Part shown: positions 1-9,336 of the stretch, piece after piece
Position numbering within the stretch: position 1 is the stretch's first letter
Layout of the letters: each line of letters begins with the position of its first letter
NCBI GenBank assembly: GCA_027488865.1
Contig: JAIYAU010000045.1
Span: 1-48,296, forward strand
Source of the DNA: Cytophagaceae bacterium
GTDB taxonomy: Bacteria; Bacteroidota; Bacteroidia; Cytophagales; UBA9547
Reading direction: 5' to 3'
Length of the DNA: 48,296 bases
Notes under the pieces: generated by a model
What the model saw: only the letters and a program-made list of their open reading frames with translations
Databases searched by the model: none
What the model was told of the DNA's origin: nothing
Program-made: the position numbers and the translations under genes

Positions 1-65
1 AACATAAGCGCTCAGCGTGCAATCCATTTGCCCACTGAAAAAAAAATCCCCTGAAGGTTGAATTA

Positions 66-305
66 TTTTCAATTATCAATTTACCGGTTACAATTGACAA
101 TTATCAATTCACAATTCTCAATTTACCATTATCAATTATCAATTCTCAATTATAGACTTTATAGAGACCTAGTAGAAAGGAAGTAGAAAGGAAGTAGAAA
201 CCTACACCGTCGGCTATAGAAAGAAAGTATATAGGCTAATTTTGGGAATAACCACCAAACCCTGTTTACAATTGACAATTGACAATTATCAATTATCAAT
301 TATCC
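66..305. repeat. AATTATCAATT low-complexity repeats
   Basis: Two blocks (about 66-153 and 265-305) are made of short variants of CAATTGACAATTATCAATT in head-to-tail order. They flank a GC-richer stretch. No open frame or RNA structure is visible. Such AT-rich strings are common between genes in this phylum; the function is unknown. The first 60 bases hold no recognisable gene, although a short open frame runs off the left edge on the minus strand. Confidence 0.6.
172..200. repeat. 11-bp tandem repeat (GTAGAAAGGAA)
   Basis: The unit GTAGAAAGGAA occurs twice in full and a third time in part, between the two AATTATCAATT blocks. It is non-coding and is a candidate variable-number locus. Confidence 0.6.
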
Positions 306-312
306 CGCCACG

Positions 313-348
313 CCTTTGGGTGCTGAATTAAACTTCAGCACTCAAAGG
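313..348 (-). terminator. Palindrome downstream of the GH9 operon
   Basis: The 15-bp arms at 313-327 and 334-348 (CCTTTGGGTGCTGAA and TTCAGCACTCAAAGG) pair with a single G-T wobble around a 6-nt loop. The palindrome lies 35 bp past the stop codon of the last GH9 gene. There is no clean T-run behind it on the minus strand, so it may be a terminator, an mRNA 3' stabiliser or a REP-like palindrome. Confidence 0.5.
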
Positions 349-382
349 ATGGGAGGATCTTAAATGTAGAAAATTGAAGGAT

Positions 383-2602
383 TTATTTGTTTAATTGTTG
401 TACCAATGCTTCAATAGCGCCAGTTACATACACTAGTGGTGCGTTCCAGTTGATGGCTATTTCATTGGTAGAATAGCTACACCAGTTATCTCTATACTTG
501 GTCGCTGGCAACTCAGAAGGGAAGGAGCAGCCTTGTTCTGGGTTGTTTTCGTTTTGTGGGCCACCCACCAATAGTCCTGGAACTGGTGCAGTTATATTAT
601 CCGCAGCGGACGGTCTATGGTGTGGATTCATGGCAGAAAAACCACCAAAGCCGGTTACAAAACTATACGTAGTGGCGTTTCTTCCTAACCAATAGTCCAG
701 GTCTGAGATGGCAGCGGTTAAATACGTCTTATCACCAGTGAGTTTATATGCCTGTAACAACACAATAGCTTGGTTGCCTATCACAGCGTTGCTTCCCCAA
801 ACAAAATCGAAACTAGCACCGATAGAAACACGATATGGTGAATTGCTATTGGCTTCTTTTCTGTAGGCACCTGCCACTTTTATGATCTGTTCTTTGATAT
901 AATTGGTGTCTGCTTTTGAAGTAAGATTCTTTTTGTGATGGGCTAAAGACATTATACCCAAGTAGGCTACGTTTGGCCAGCTTGGTACACTATAAGATTT
1001 TAACAATGGCACAGCAAAATAAAAACTATCTTGTTTGGTGGTAATGTAAAGCTCATTAGCAGCCCATACAAATTCATCTGAAGAGAATTTGTCTTCGTAT
1101 TGGCCCGTAACTACACCTTCAGGATTCTTTTCAAACAAAACATTTGGATTTTTTCTTGCCCATTTCCAAGCTTTAAGTGAGGCAGCCAGACAGCTGTCAG
1201 CAAAACCTGGTAGTTGTTTATCATATTTTTTAAAGATTCTAGACGCAGTGGCCATTACTGCCGCGAAGTCCAAGGCAGCAGGAGCGCCTTTGCCAATTAC
1301 CATTCTTTGATCTGAATGCTGATGTGGCATAACCTTACCTTCAAAATTGGCTGCAGTTAATTTATGATATACAAAACCTTCTTTTGGTTCTTGCATGGTT
1401 AACATCCAACGTAAGTTCCAAAGCGTTTCATCTAACAAATCAGGAATCGCATTTTTTGATTCTGGAATATTTAAATTGATGGTGTCATAGTGTGCCGAAA
1501 AATGCTCATACAAAGCCAACAAAGAATAAGTGCTTATACCAGAGTTTACAATATATTTGCCATAGTCCCCAGCATCGTACCAGCCTTTGGATGATGAAAT
1601 AATGGTGCCTGTTGGTCTAAGTTCAGATGCCGCAGAGGCATGTACCATTACTTTATCATCTGGATGCCCCATAGGTCTCTTCCAAACACCGGCATATTTT
1701 TCCTCAAGATCCATAGCGGTTCGTTGGTAATAATACCCTTTTATTGCTGCTTTATTTAGGGTATGATGCACTTTATTTTTAATGCTAAAAGGCAATGATC
1801 TTCCCATGCTGTCGATTAACAGGATATAATTGCCTTCTGTAGTAAAGGCACTAAAGTCTGCTATGGACACGTTTTCCTCTGAATATTCCCATTTTTGAGC
1901 AGCAGATAAAGTTCCTGTATACACTACTTGATAATTCGGTAAAGTGGCGATTTTAAAGGAAGGATTTTTAGGGTCTTTTACAATGGCAATTTTTGGTAGT
2001 GCTGGATAAAAACCTAATTGGTTAAGTCTAATATTAGAAGAAAGAGGGTAGGGGTTAGGGTCTCCATTGGTAGGCCCACCTACACCAATTACTAAGTCAT
2101 CAAAGTATATAATGCCCATTAGATCAGCCTCCACAGGTTGGAAATAAAAAGTTATTTTTGAAATCTTCTTACTATCTACATCTGCTATTTTGGGTTTAGC
2201 TTGTTTAAATTTTCCTGCAAAATCAAACTCAAATGGTGTGGTAATGTTGTCACCTTTGATATCTATCTCCACCGGACTCAAATTGGTAATATTTCCAGCT
2301 ATGTCCGTTAATTCAATTTTGAGTTTACAATCTGCACCGCTTTTGATTCTAAGGGATATTTTTGCATTACTGCTTAAATCAATAGCTGGCACGTTTAAAC
2401 TCAAATTATCTTGAGCAAGCCCTGCGTTAATACCAATTTTTAAACGATTATTAACTTCCTGAATATCATATTTTGGTGTACTTTTCCAGGTTTCGGCTAA
2501 CATGCCATCATTAAAATTATCAGAAATACCAGTTTGGGCAAAAATGTGCGTTATACATGAAAGACAAAAGAGTATCGGAGCTATTTTAGCAAGCATCTTC
2601 AT
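383..2602 (-). CDS. Glycoside hydrolase family 9 endoglucanase (no T9SS tail)
   Basis: This is a secreted beta-1,4-glucanase of family GH9 (739 aa), acting on cellulose or related glucans by inversion. A Sec signal peptide (residues 1-22, ending FAQ) is followed by a carbohydrate-binding-like beta-sandwich (about 25-175), a CelD-type N-terminal Ig-like domain (about 190-275, RLNQLGFYP) and an (alpha/alpha)6 catalytic barrel (about 280-735). The catalytic motifs are intact: GWYDAGDYGKY (340-350, with D343 and D346), HHRPSAAD (661-668) and CSYSTNEIAINWNAP with the proton donor E714. It stops right after the barrel, so unlike its neighbour it lacks the T9SS sorting domain and may stay periplasmic or leave another way. 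It lies 29 bp downstream of the second GH9 gene and is almost certainly co-transcribed with it. Exact substrate preference cannot be read from the sequence. Confidence 0.93.
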   Translation of the reverse strand: MKMLAKIAPILFCLSCITHIFAQTGISDNFNDGMLAETWKSTPKYDIQEVNNRLKIGINAGLAQDNLSLNVPAIDLSSNAKISLRIKSGADCKLKIELTDIAGNITNLSPVEIDIKGDNITTPFEFDFAGKFKQAKPKIADVDSKKISKITFYFQPVEADLMGIIYFDDLVIGVGGPTNGDPNPYPLSSNIRLNQLGFYPALPKIAIVKDPKNPSFKIATLPNYQVVYTGTLSAAQKWEYSEENVSIADFSAFTTEGNYILLIDSMGRSLPFSIKNKVHHTLNKAAIKGYYYQRTAMDLEEKYAGVWKRPMGHPDDKVMVHASAASELRPTGTIISSSKGWYDAGDYGKYIVNSGISTYSLLALYEHFSAHYDTINLNIPESKNAIPDLLDETLWNLRWMLTMQEPKEGFVYHKLTAANFEGKVMPHQHSDQRMVIGKGAPAALDFAAVMATASRIFKKYDKQLPGFADSCLAASLKAWKWARKNPNVLFEKNPEGVVTGQYEDKFSSDEFVWAANELYITTKQDSFYFAVPLLKSYSVPSWPNVAYLGIMSLAHHKKNLTSKADTNYIKEQIIKVAGAYRKEANSNSPYRVSIGASFDFVWGSNAVIGNQAIVLLQAYKLTGDKTYLTAAISDLDYWLGRNATTYSFVTGFGGFSAMNPHHRPSAADNITAPVPGLLVGGPQNENNPEQGCSFPSELPATKYRDNWCSYSTNEIAINWNAPLVYVTGAIEALVQQLNK

Positions 2603-2631
2603 AAAAAGGGTAAAATTTAATCTGTGAATAA

Positions 2632-5154
2632 TTATTGATTTATTTTAATTAGTTTCTCTACTCTTACGGCTTCTTGCCCATAAAGACTAACAAAATACAT
2701 TCCATTGGGCAATATTTTGGAAATAATGTTTTCTCCAATGCTTGCTGGAACGCTGTAAACTACTTGGCCATCGATGGTACGTATCTCAATTTTCTTTAAA
2801 GTATTGTCTTTTGACAAAATAGTTAATTTGTCGCTAAAAGGATTAGGATAGATACTTACATTTTCTGCAAGCAACTCATCCTCAACGCCAACAACCCCTG
2901 GTAAAATAGGATCAAAACTAAAGGCCTCAATTTTATAACCAGATTCTACAGCTTCAAGAGCACCAGCTAAATAACTAAATGGAGCGTTCCAGTTAATAGC
3001 CACCTCGTTGGTCGAATAACTACACCAATCATCAAAATACGTTTTAGCCACAAAGGTGCTCGGATAACTTTCTGCACCACAATCGCTCACGGCATTTCTA
3101 GTGGGCCCACCAGCTAGAAGTCCTGGTATTGGCTCAAAAACAGGATCAGCCGCAGATATTCTATGATGAAGAAAACCAGGCGACTTACTGCCTTGTCCCG
3201 TTATAAAACAATAGTCTGTTGCATTTCTACCTAAAACATAATCTAGATTGGCCAATGCAGCAAATAGATAAGTGGAGTCTTTGGTAATTCTGAAAGCTTG
3301 TAAAAGTAACATTCCTTGGTTGGAGGCATGTCCATTACTTCCCCAACTAAAATCTCCATTGCTTTGCCCCATTGCCACACCATAAGCAGAACTGTTATAT
3401 TGTGCTCTTAAACTGTTGGCCATGGTCAACAATCTGTTTTTGATGGTAGTAGTATCTGCGATGGAGGTAAGAGATTTTAAATAATTGTTAAGTGTATATA
3501 TACCTAATGCCCTAGTATTGTTCCAACCGGGTACGGAAATAGAACTAGGTAAGCCACCTATGGTATAAAAACTATCCAATTTGGTGGTAACGTACAACTC
3601 ATGTGCCGCCCATTGAAACTCATCACTAAAAGTACCATCGCCATATTCTCCAGTGTTAATAGCTGGATTACTTAGTTGACTTTGAATGTACTGTATATTT
3701 GGATTTTTTCTAGCCCAAACCCACGCTGCAATAGCTTTTGTAATTAAGGTATCCGAAAGTCCAGGGAGTTGATTTTTGTTTTTGTAGGCAACACGAGCAG
3801 CTTGTGCCATTACAGCTGCAAAATTTAGCGCAGAGGAAGTGGTTTTTTTAACAGCATAACGCGTTTGATTGTCAGCATTTGGCATATCGATACCTGTAAA
3901 ATCGGCATCGGTTATTTTAAAATACACGCCATTGTCAGAAGGATCTTGGGTGGTAAGGAGCCATCTTACTTGCCATAAACACTCATCCAACAAGTCTGGT
4001 AAATCATTTTTGCTCTCAGGAATAAAAGTGTTTACGGTGTCATAGTATTGCGAAAAATGCTCATACAAGGCCAACATGGTATAAGTGGAAATACCCGAAT
4101 TGATTACATATTTGTTATAGTCTCCTGCATCATACCATCCTTTAGAAGAATTAAACTTAAATCCTGTTGGTCGTTTGGTGGTAGCTGCTGAATTGTGTAC
4201 TTCCACGACTTTGTCCGCATGACCCAATGCTCTTGGCCATTTGCCAGCCCATGGCTGCACAATGGCCGATGAAGCCCTTTGGTAATAAAAACTCTTGATA
4301 CTTGCTTTGGCTACTTGGTGATGCACGTCTGGCTTGATCTCAAACAAATAAGAATATCCAATTTCAGGGATGGTGAGATAGTATTTGCCGATCGTTTTAA
4401 AAGCAGTGAAATCTGCTTTTCGCACGGTTTCACCAGAAAATGACCAACCAGTAGCTGCACCTAAAACACCCGTAAATACCGTATCAAGTTTATTTTCTTT
4501 AACAATATAAAAATTACCTGCATTTGCCGAAACAGCTATGGCCAATTTGGGCGCTTGAGGATAGTAACCTACTTGGTTTAATCTTATGGCTAAATCAGTT
4601 GGTTTAAAGTTGGCATTAGAGCCTATTTTGATGTCGTCAATGTTAAAACTTCCCGTGAATTGCGTTCCCATGCCCGGGTTTACAAAAAACACCAGCCTTC
4701 TGATGGTGGTTGGTGATACTGTGGCAGTAGATGGAAAACTTTGTGAAAACCTTCCTGCAAAATTAAAGGAATACTCTTTATAAGTTGTGGAACTTGAAGC
4801 ATCTATATAGGTGGGAGTAGCGTTGGTTGCTCTGCCATTCGCATCTTCCATATCAACACGCAACCTTAATCCCTCAGAATTTTTTATTCTTAAAGTCATA
4901 TAAGGTGCATTGGAAACATCAATTTGGCTAAATGTATAAGTATAAATTTGATAGCTATTAGGACTTGTGATACCCCCAGCCGCTGTTACAGTTACAGTTT
5001 GCTCATTATTTGTTTCAGAAAGAGCATAATAGGTAGAGCCCGTCCAGCCTGTAGTCACATTATCATTAAAATCTTCTGTGAGGCCTGTTTGAGCAATGGC
5101 CAAACTGGTAACCAACAAGAATAATTTGGTAAAGAAGTAGAAGTGTTTGTACAT
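2632..5154 (-). CDS. Glycoside hydrolase family 9 endoglucanase with T9SS sorting domain
   Basis: This is a secreted GH9 endoglucanase (840 aa) and a paralogue of the downstream gene, with the same domain order: signal peptide (1-21), beta-sandwich (about 25-180), CelD_N Ig-like domain (RLNQVGYYP, about 190-275) and (alpha/alpha)6 barrel (about 280-740). Active-site motifs are present: GWYDAGDYNKY (339-349, D342 and D345), HHRISAAD (663-670) and CSYSTNEVAINWNAP with E717. It adds a C-terminal type A T9SS sorting domain (about 765-840, VSIYPNPFSDKLTI), so it should be exported across the outer membrane and anchored or released at the surface. It is the first gene of a two-gene operon. It faces the SDR gene across a 196-bp divergent spacer that holds Bacteroidota-type promoter boxes. 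Confidence 0.94.
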   Translation of the reverse strand: MYKHFYFFTKLFLLVTSLAIAQTGLTEDFNDNVTTGWTGSTYYALSETNNEQTVTVTAAGGITSPNSYQIYTYTFSQIDVSNAPYMTLRIKNSEGLRLRVDMEDANGRATNATPTYIDASSSTTYKEYSFNFAGRFSQSFPSTATVSPTTIRRLVFFVNPGMGTQFTGSFNIDDIKIGSNANFKPTDLAIRLNQVGYYPQAPKLAIAVSANAGNFYIVKENKLDTVFTGVLGAATGWSFSGETVRKADFTAFKTIGKYYLTIPEIGYSYLFEIKPDVHHQVAKASIKSFYYQRASSAIVQPWAGKWPRALGHADKVVEVHNSAATTKRPTGFKFNSSKGWYDAGDYNKYVINSGISTYTMLALYEHFSQYYDTVNTFIPESKNDLPDLLDECLWQVRWLLTTQDPSDNGVYFKITDADFTGIDMPNADNQTRYAVKKTTSSALNFAAVMAQAARVAYKNKNQLPGLSDTLITKAIAAWVWARKNPNIQYIQSQLSNPAINTGEYGDGTFSDEFQWAAHELYVTTKLDSFYTIGGLPSSISVPGWNNTRALGIYTLNNYLKSLTSIADTTTIKNRLLTMANSLRAQYNSSAYGVAMGQSNGDFSWGSNGHASNQGMLLLQAFRITKDSTYLFAALANLDYVLGRNATDYCFITGQGSKSPGFLHHRISAADPVFEPIPGLLAGGPTRNAVSDCGAESYPSTFVAKTYFDDWCSYSTNEVAINWNAPFSYLAGALEAVESGYKIEAFSFDPILPGVVGVEDELLAENVSIYPNPFSDKLTILSKDNTLKKIEIRTIDGQVVYSVPASIGENIISKILPNGMYFVSLYGQEAVRVEKLIKINQ

Positions 5155-5191
5155 TGTTAATGGTATTTAAAGAAGTTTTATTTGCAAATTT

Positions 5192-5219
5192 CAAATATAA
5201 AAACGGTAATTCAAAGATA
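5192..5219 (-). promoter_or_regulatory. Candidate -7 boxes for the GH9 operon
   Basis: Read on the minus strand, TATCTTTG (5212-5219) and TATATTTG (5192-5199) both match the Bacteroidota -7 consensus TAnnTTTG, 40-65 bp before the GH9 start. No clear -33 TTTG lies at the ideal distance, so which box is used is uncertain. Confidence 0.4.
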
Positions 5220-5350
5220 TTTGTTCGAATAAATTTTATAATATATTGTATTTCAATAAATTATATAATTACACTTGGCGCATTACTAACACGCAAGTTT
5301 TTATAATACATTCATAATTCGTTATTATCTTGTGCGCGTTAATCTTGCTC

Positions 5351-6172
5351 ATGGCGCATCAATCACAAACAAAAAAAATTGGAGTTTTAGGCTGTGGATG
5401 GCTAGGGTTGCCTTTATCCATAAGTTTTATTTCAAAAGGTTATTTGGTTAAAGGCAGTACCACCTCTCCCGACAAATTGAATGTATTAAGAGGGGTGGCT
5501 ATTCAACCATTTTTGATTGATTTAGAAAAAGATAAAATAGAGGAGATTTTTCAAACGTTTTTTGATGTGGACGTCCTTTTAATTTGTATTCCTCCAGGGA
5601 AAAAAAGTCCCGAGAATCAATATTACTTGCACATTTCAAAAATAATTGACTTCGTGCCAGTCAATTGTAAGGTAATTTTTATTAGTTCAACATCGGTATA
5701 TCACTCTGAAAATAAAATAGTGGTAGAGTCAGACATAAACAATTGGTTGGAATCGGCCCATCCTAAAATAGCCAAAGTAGAAGATCTGATTAAAAGTTCA
5801 TTTAAAAGATATGTGATACTTCGCTGCGGTGGACTTACAGGATATGATAGGAACTTAGGTAAATATTTTGCAGGAAAAACACAATTAAAAGAAGGCCATT
5901 GCCCAGTTAATCTTATTCATAGAGACGACGTTATTAATATTATTCAACATCTGGTTGATTTTAATGTTGATAATGAGGTAATTAACATTTGTGCTCCTTT
6001 ACATCCATTAAAAAAATCATTTTATACACAGCTTTGCGAAAGATTTAATATGCCGTTACCATCATTTGTTGAAAATGATGAATCAGCTTTTAAAATAGTA
6101 AGTGTGGATAAACTTGTTGATAAACTAGGTTATAGGTTTATTTATGAAGATCCTTATCTCTTTGATTATTAG
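5351..6172 (+). CDS. Atypical SDR / YeeZ-like NAD(P)-binding protein
   Basis: This 273-aa soluble protein has a Rossmann fold beginning IGVLGCGWLGLPL (residues 10-22), the glycine-rich dinucleotide-binding loop seen in YeeZ-type members of the extended SDR (epimerase) family. The beta4 strand motif FISSTSVY is present, but I see no YxxxK catalytic pair where a classical SDR has it, so it may be a divergent reductase or a non-catalytic binder. The frame is open back to a TTG at 5330. I chose ATG 5351 because the extra residues are not family-like and ATG is preferred here. It is a single gene, divergent from the GH9 operon. The substrate is unknown. Confidence 0.8.
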   Translation: MAHQSQTKKIGVLGCGWLGLPLSISFISKGYLVKGSTTSPDKLNVLRGVAIQPFLIDLEKDKIEEIFQTFFDVDVLLICIPPGKKSPENQYYLHISKIIDFVPVNCKVIFISSTSVYHSENKIVVESDINNWLESAHPKIAKVEDLIKSSFKRYVILRCGGLTGYDRNLGKYFAGKTQLKEGHCPVNLIHRDDVINIIQHLVDFNVDNEVINICAPLHPLKKSFYTQLCERFNMPLPSFVENDESAFKIVSVDKLVDKLGYRFIYEDPYLFDY

Positions 6173-6239
6173 ATTTATAGATTCAATATTATTTTAAAGT
6201 TAAATTTATATTAATTAAAATGGTTGATTATAGATAGAA

Positions 6240-6290
6240 TATAACATTATGGTTACAACCACTTAACATCTAATTCGTATTAATGTTATA
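6240..6290. repeat. 10-bp perfect inverted repeat upstream of the 6317 gene
   Basis: The arms TATAACATTA (6240-6249) and TAATGTTATA (6281-6290) are perfect complements 31 bp apart. They lie 26 bp before the ATG of the next gene and about 70 bp after the SDR stop. They could be a weak terminator for the SDR gene or an operator for the unknown gene. A chance match is possible in such AT-rich DNA. Confidence 0.4.
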
Positions 6291-6316
6291 AGTTTACACA
6301 ACTAAACATTAGCGTC

Positions 6317-6796
6317 ATGAACACAGTAAATCTTGAGAAAAAATTGAATGAGATTTGTGAGGCAATTGTTAAAGAAAATCGCCTTTCAGCTACCTACCAG
6401 CCTCTATTAATTAAATGTGTTCACGCTGCTTTGAGGAATTCAACCTTAAAAGAATACAACCAAGAGAATCTAAATGAATATGTTAGGGCTATTCGTAGTG
6501 CCTCTGACAGATATGTTGAGAATAAATTATTAGATTCTATTTATTATGAATTTGCTTGGCAAATATGTAATAAAACCATTATTCCAGTTTTACATGCCGA
6601 GTTTATTGCCAAAAACTACATGCCTATAATTCTGCAGGAAGTTTGTAATGAAATAAATGGTCAATTTATGGAGAATTGGTTGGAATATCTTGGAATAGAT
6701 TATAACAACACGATGGCAAAGAAAAGAACTGATTTGTTTAAAGATTCTAAAAGAGAGTTTTACGAATCATTTAGCAACTTCAAAATGGTTGCTTAA
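6317..6796 (+). CDS. Hypothetical helical protein
   Basis: I do not recognise this 159-aa protein. It has no signal peptide or membrane segment and looks almost wholly alpha-helical, with mixed charge (many K, E and N) and scattered cysteines (residues 14, 35 and others). Codon use resembles neighbouring genes and the frame is clean, so it is likely a real cytoplasmic protein. It stands alone, with 144 bp upstream carrying an inverted repeat and 223 AT-rich bp downstream before the TonB receptor. No function is assigned. Confidence 0.6.
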   Translation: MNTVNLEKKLNEICEAIVKENRLSATYQPLLIKCVHAALRNSTLKEYNQENLNEYVRAIRSASDRYVENKLLDSIYYEFAWQICNKTIIPVLHAEFIAKNYMPIILQEVCNEINGQFMENWLEYLGIDYNNTMAKKRTDLFKDSKREFYESFSNFKMVA

Positions 6797-7019
6797 ATCT
6801 TCGATTCTTCCATTCAATAATAAGAATTTTCACATTACAAATTAAGTTTTTTAAACAAACGGTATTCGTTAAACGTATTATTTGGTTCATTTCTTGGACT
6901 GTTTGGCCACTAATATTGATAGTTTGACCTGTATATTAATAATGTAATCTAATATTTATTATTTTTAATAACTTCTATTGTTTTTAAAACGTAGTTGTTT
7001 TCAATATTAATTTTTAGTT

Positions 7020-9221
7020 ATGAAACTTTTTTATACCCTACTTTTGTGTTTCACATGCTCATGTGTTTTTGCACAATCAGATCAAGAATTATCCAAGTTA
7101 GATTCAAATTCGCTGTTTCAATTAAGTCTTGAGGATTTAATGAATGTTAAAATAGTTTCAGCTTCACGTAAATCAGAGTCAGTTTTTGACGCTCCTGTTT
7201 CTTCATTTGTGATAACTAAACAAGATATTGCTGTGTCCGGAGCTTTGTCTATCGCAGAGGCACTTAAGCTTTGTCCAGGTGTTATTGTTAGAGAATATTC
7301 CCCTGGATCTTATGATGTATCTATTAGAGGTGGTGCCGATGGACTGCCTACCTACACCTATACGGTCAACAATACTACCATTTTGACTATGATAGACAAT
7401 AGACCGATATTTAATAATTTTCAAGGTGGCACTTTTTGGGCTAATTTACCAATTACCTTGGTAGATGTAGAACGAATAGAAATAGTACTTGGAGCATCTT
7501 CTCCTTTGTATGGTCCTAATGCCGTAAGTGGTGTAGTAAATATAATTACCAAGAAATTTGATAAAAAGGGTGTTAATTTAAATACCAATGTACAATATGG
7601 CATCAATAATTCTGTAGTAGCCAATATGCTTACAGGATATAAGTTTTCTGACAAATTGGATGTGGGAGCTAGCGTAAATGCCATTAGTAGACAACGCACT
7701 GATATAGACTATTATGATATCGAAGGTGCAACTTTTGTGTCAGATATTAATAAGATATCAAATCTTACAGTTAGTAGTAATCCAAATGTTTTTTATACTG
7801 GTGCGGCCAACAAAGGACATGAGCAAACAGGTGCCAATTTTTATCTTAATTATAATCCTACCAGTAAGGTGAAATTACTCACCAATTTAGGATACAATAG
7901 ATCTCAAAATTTAACGGCATTTAATAACACCGAGACCCAACTTACACATTTTAATAATGAAGGTGCACACGCCTATTTAAAAGGAGATCTCTATAATTTT
8001 ACTATCCAAGCATCATATATAAAAGGAAGACAAGGGTATGGAGGAAATAATCCTCCTTATAAATATGATTATAACACCACCGATTTATATATTGATTATA
8101 ATATAAATGTTAGCAAAAATCTTACCATAAAACCTGCACTATCTTTTCAACAAGCTAACATCGATGACAAAAAGTATACTATTGATTTGTCGCGAATAGG
8201 GGCATTTAACGGTGCTGCCGAAATGAATAATTATGCAGCTTCACTTAAAGCTGATTGGTCACTAGAAAAATTAAGATTTATTGCTGCAGGTCGTATTGAT
8301 AAATTTACTTATCCTGATAAATTTTATCCATCTTATCAGTTTATTATCAATTACAAACCTACTACTAATGATAACCTCAGGCTAATAGCTGGTTTGGCCT
8401 ATCAAGGGTCTTTCATAGGAACTACAGCTACCAATTTTAGGAATTCTGTTAAGAAGTTGCCAATTGCGCCAGGATTTACCATTGACAACTCTATTTTTGT
8501 AAAAGGATCTGAAAATCTGAAACTGCTTCAAAATAGAATGTACGAAATTGGTTATCGTAAAAATTTCTCAAGCCTAGTTTATGCTGACTTATCGGTGACT
8601 AGACAACAATTTGACAATTTTTATTCATATATTTTAAATGCACCAATTTTTGACAATTTGGTGAATCCTACGGTGGCTTCTACCACCATCAAATTTGAAA
8701 ATATTGATTTAAAAGCAGTACAACATTCAGTTACGCTATCTGTTAGTACCTCCTTATTGGATTCTAAGCTAACTTTAAAACCAAATATTACTTTTCAACA
8801 AACGGACATAAAAAATTATAGTCCTAATTACGCACAGGATACTAATATTTTTAGTAATACGGTAAAGACCTATAAAAATATTGGCTTTAAAACCACCCCT
8901 TCTTGGTACGGAGGGTTGCTTGCGAGTTATAAAATTAACAGCAAGTTCACGGTTGCAACTCAGTTTTATGGATTTACTGAATATCAACAAACTACCAATG
9001 CCTTAACGAATAATGAACCAACAGATGAAATTATAACCACTAATCCTAATACACTGATAAATAACAAGTTATTGGTTAACTTAACCTTGCATTACAAAGT
9101 AATAGAAAAACTGACCGTTTTCTTAAATGGAAGAAATCTACTAAATAACTTTTCAAGAGAAGGTTTTGGAACTGATAAGATTGGTACTCAGTTGTTTGTA
9201 GGTGCCAATTTTGAGTATTAA
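7020..9221 (+). CDS. TonB-dependent receptor
   Basis: This 733-aa outer-membrane gated channel has a signal peptide (1-19, ending FAQ), a short conserved linker LSLEDLMNVK (35-44), a plug domain (about 50-180, with VVNIITKKF at its end) and a 22-strand beta-barrel ending in the aromatic FVGANFEY. Families with this layout bind siderophores, cobalamin or small organic ligands and import them using TonB-ExbBD energy. There is no N-terminal carboxypeptidase-like domain and no SusD partner next door, so it is not a SusC-type glycan importer. The ligand cannot be told. It converges on the WD40 gene with a 115-bp gap. Confidence 0.9.
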   Translation: MKLFYTLLLCFTCSCVFAQSDQELSKLDSNSLFQLSLEDLMNVKIVSASRKSESVFDAPVSSFVITKQDIAVSGALSIAEALKLCPGVIVREYSPGSYDVSIRGGADGLPTYTYTVNNTTILTMIDNRPIFNNFQGGTFWANLPITLVDVERIEIVLGASSPLYGPNAVSGVVNIITKKFDKKGVNLNTNVQYGINNSVVANMLTGYKFSDKLDVGASVNAISRQRTDIDYYDIEGATFVSDINKISNLTVSSNPNVFYTGAANKGHEQTGANFYLNYNPTSKVKLLTNLGYNRSQNLTAFNNTETQLTHFNNEGAHAYLKGDLYNFTIQASYIKGRQGYGGNNPPYKYDYNTTDLYIDYNINVSKNLTIKPALSFQQANIDDKKYTIDLSRIGAFNGAAEMNNYAASLKADWSLEKLRFIAAGRIDKFTYPDKFYPSYQFIINYKPTTNDNLRLIAGLAYQGSFIGTTATNFRNSVKKLPIAPGFTIDNSIFVKGSENLKLLQNRMYEIGYRKNFSSLVYADLSVTRQQFDNFYSYILNAPIFDNLVNPTVASTTIKFENIDLKAVQHSVTLSVSTSLLDSKLTLKPNITFQQTDIKNYSPNYAQDTNIFSNTVKTYKNIGFKTTPSWYGGLLASYKINSKFTVATQFYGFTEYQQTTNALTNNEPTDEIITTNPNTLINNKLLVNLTLHYKVIEKLTVFLNGRNLLNNFSREGFGTDKIGTQLFVGANFEY

Positions 9222-9336
9222 AAGCTATTTCAGTTCTAAGATTTGTGTATTGAAATTGGATTTTAATACAGTTAGTTTGGTGAACAAATTAAGTAGTTAT
9301 GAAAACAATACATTTAATTTGCTCATAAAACATAGG

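Noticed and set aside
1-60. Partial gene at the left edge
   Set aside because: A minus-strand frame is open for only about 20 codons, with no recognisable family; too little to support a call.
7020-9221. SusC/SusD polysaccharide utilisation locus
   Set aside because: No SusD-like lipoprotein follows any of the three receptors, and the GH9 genes are not next to one.
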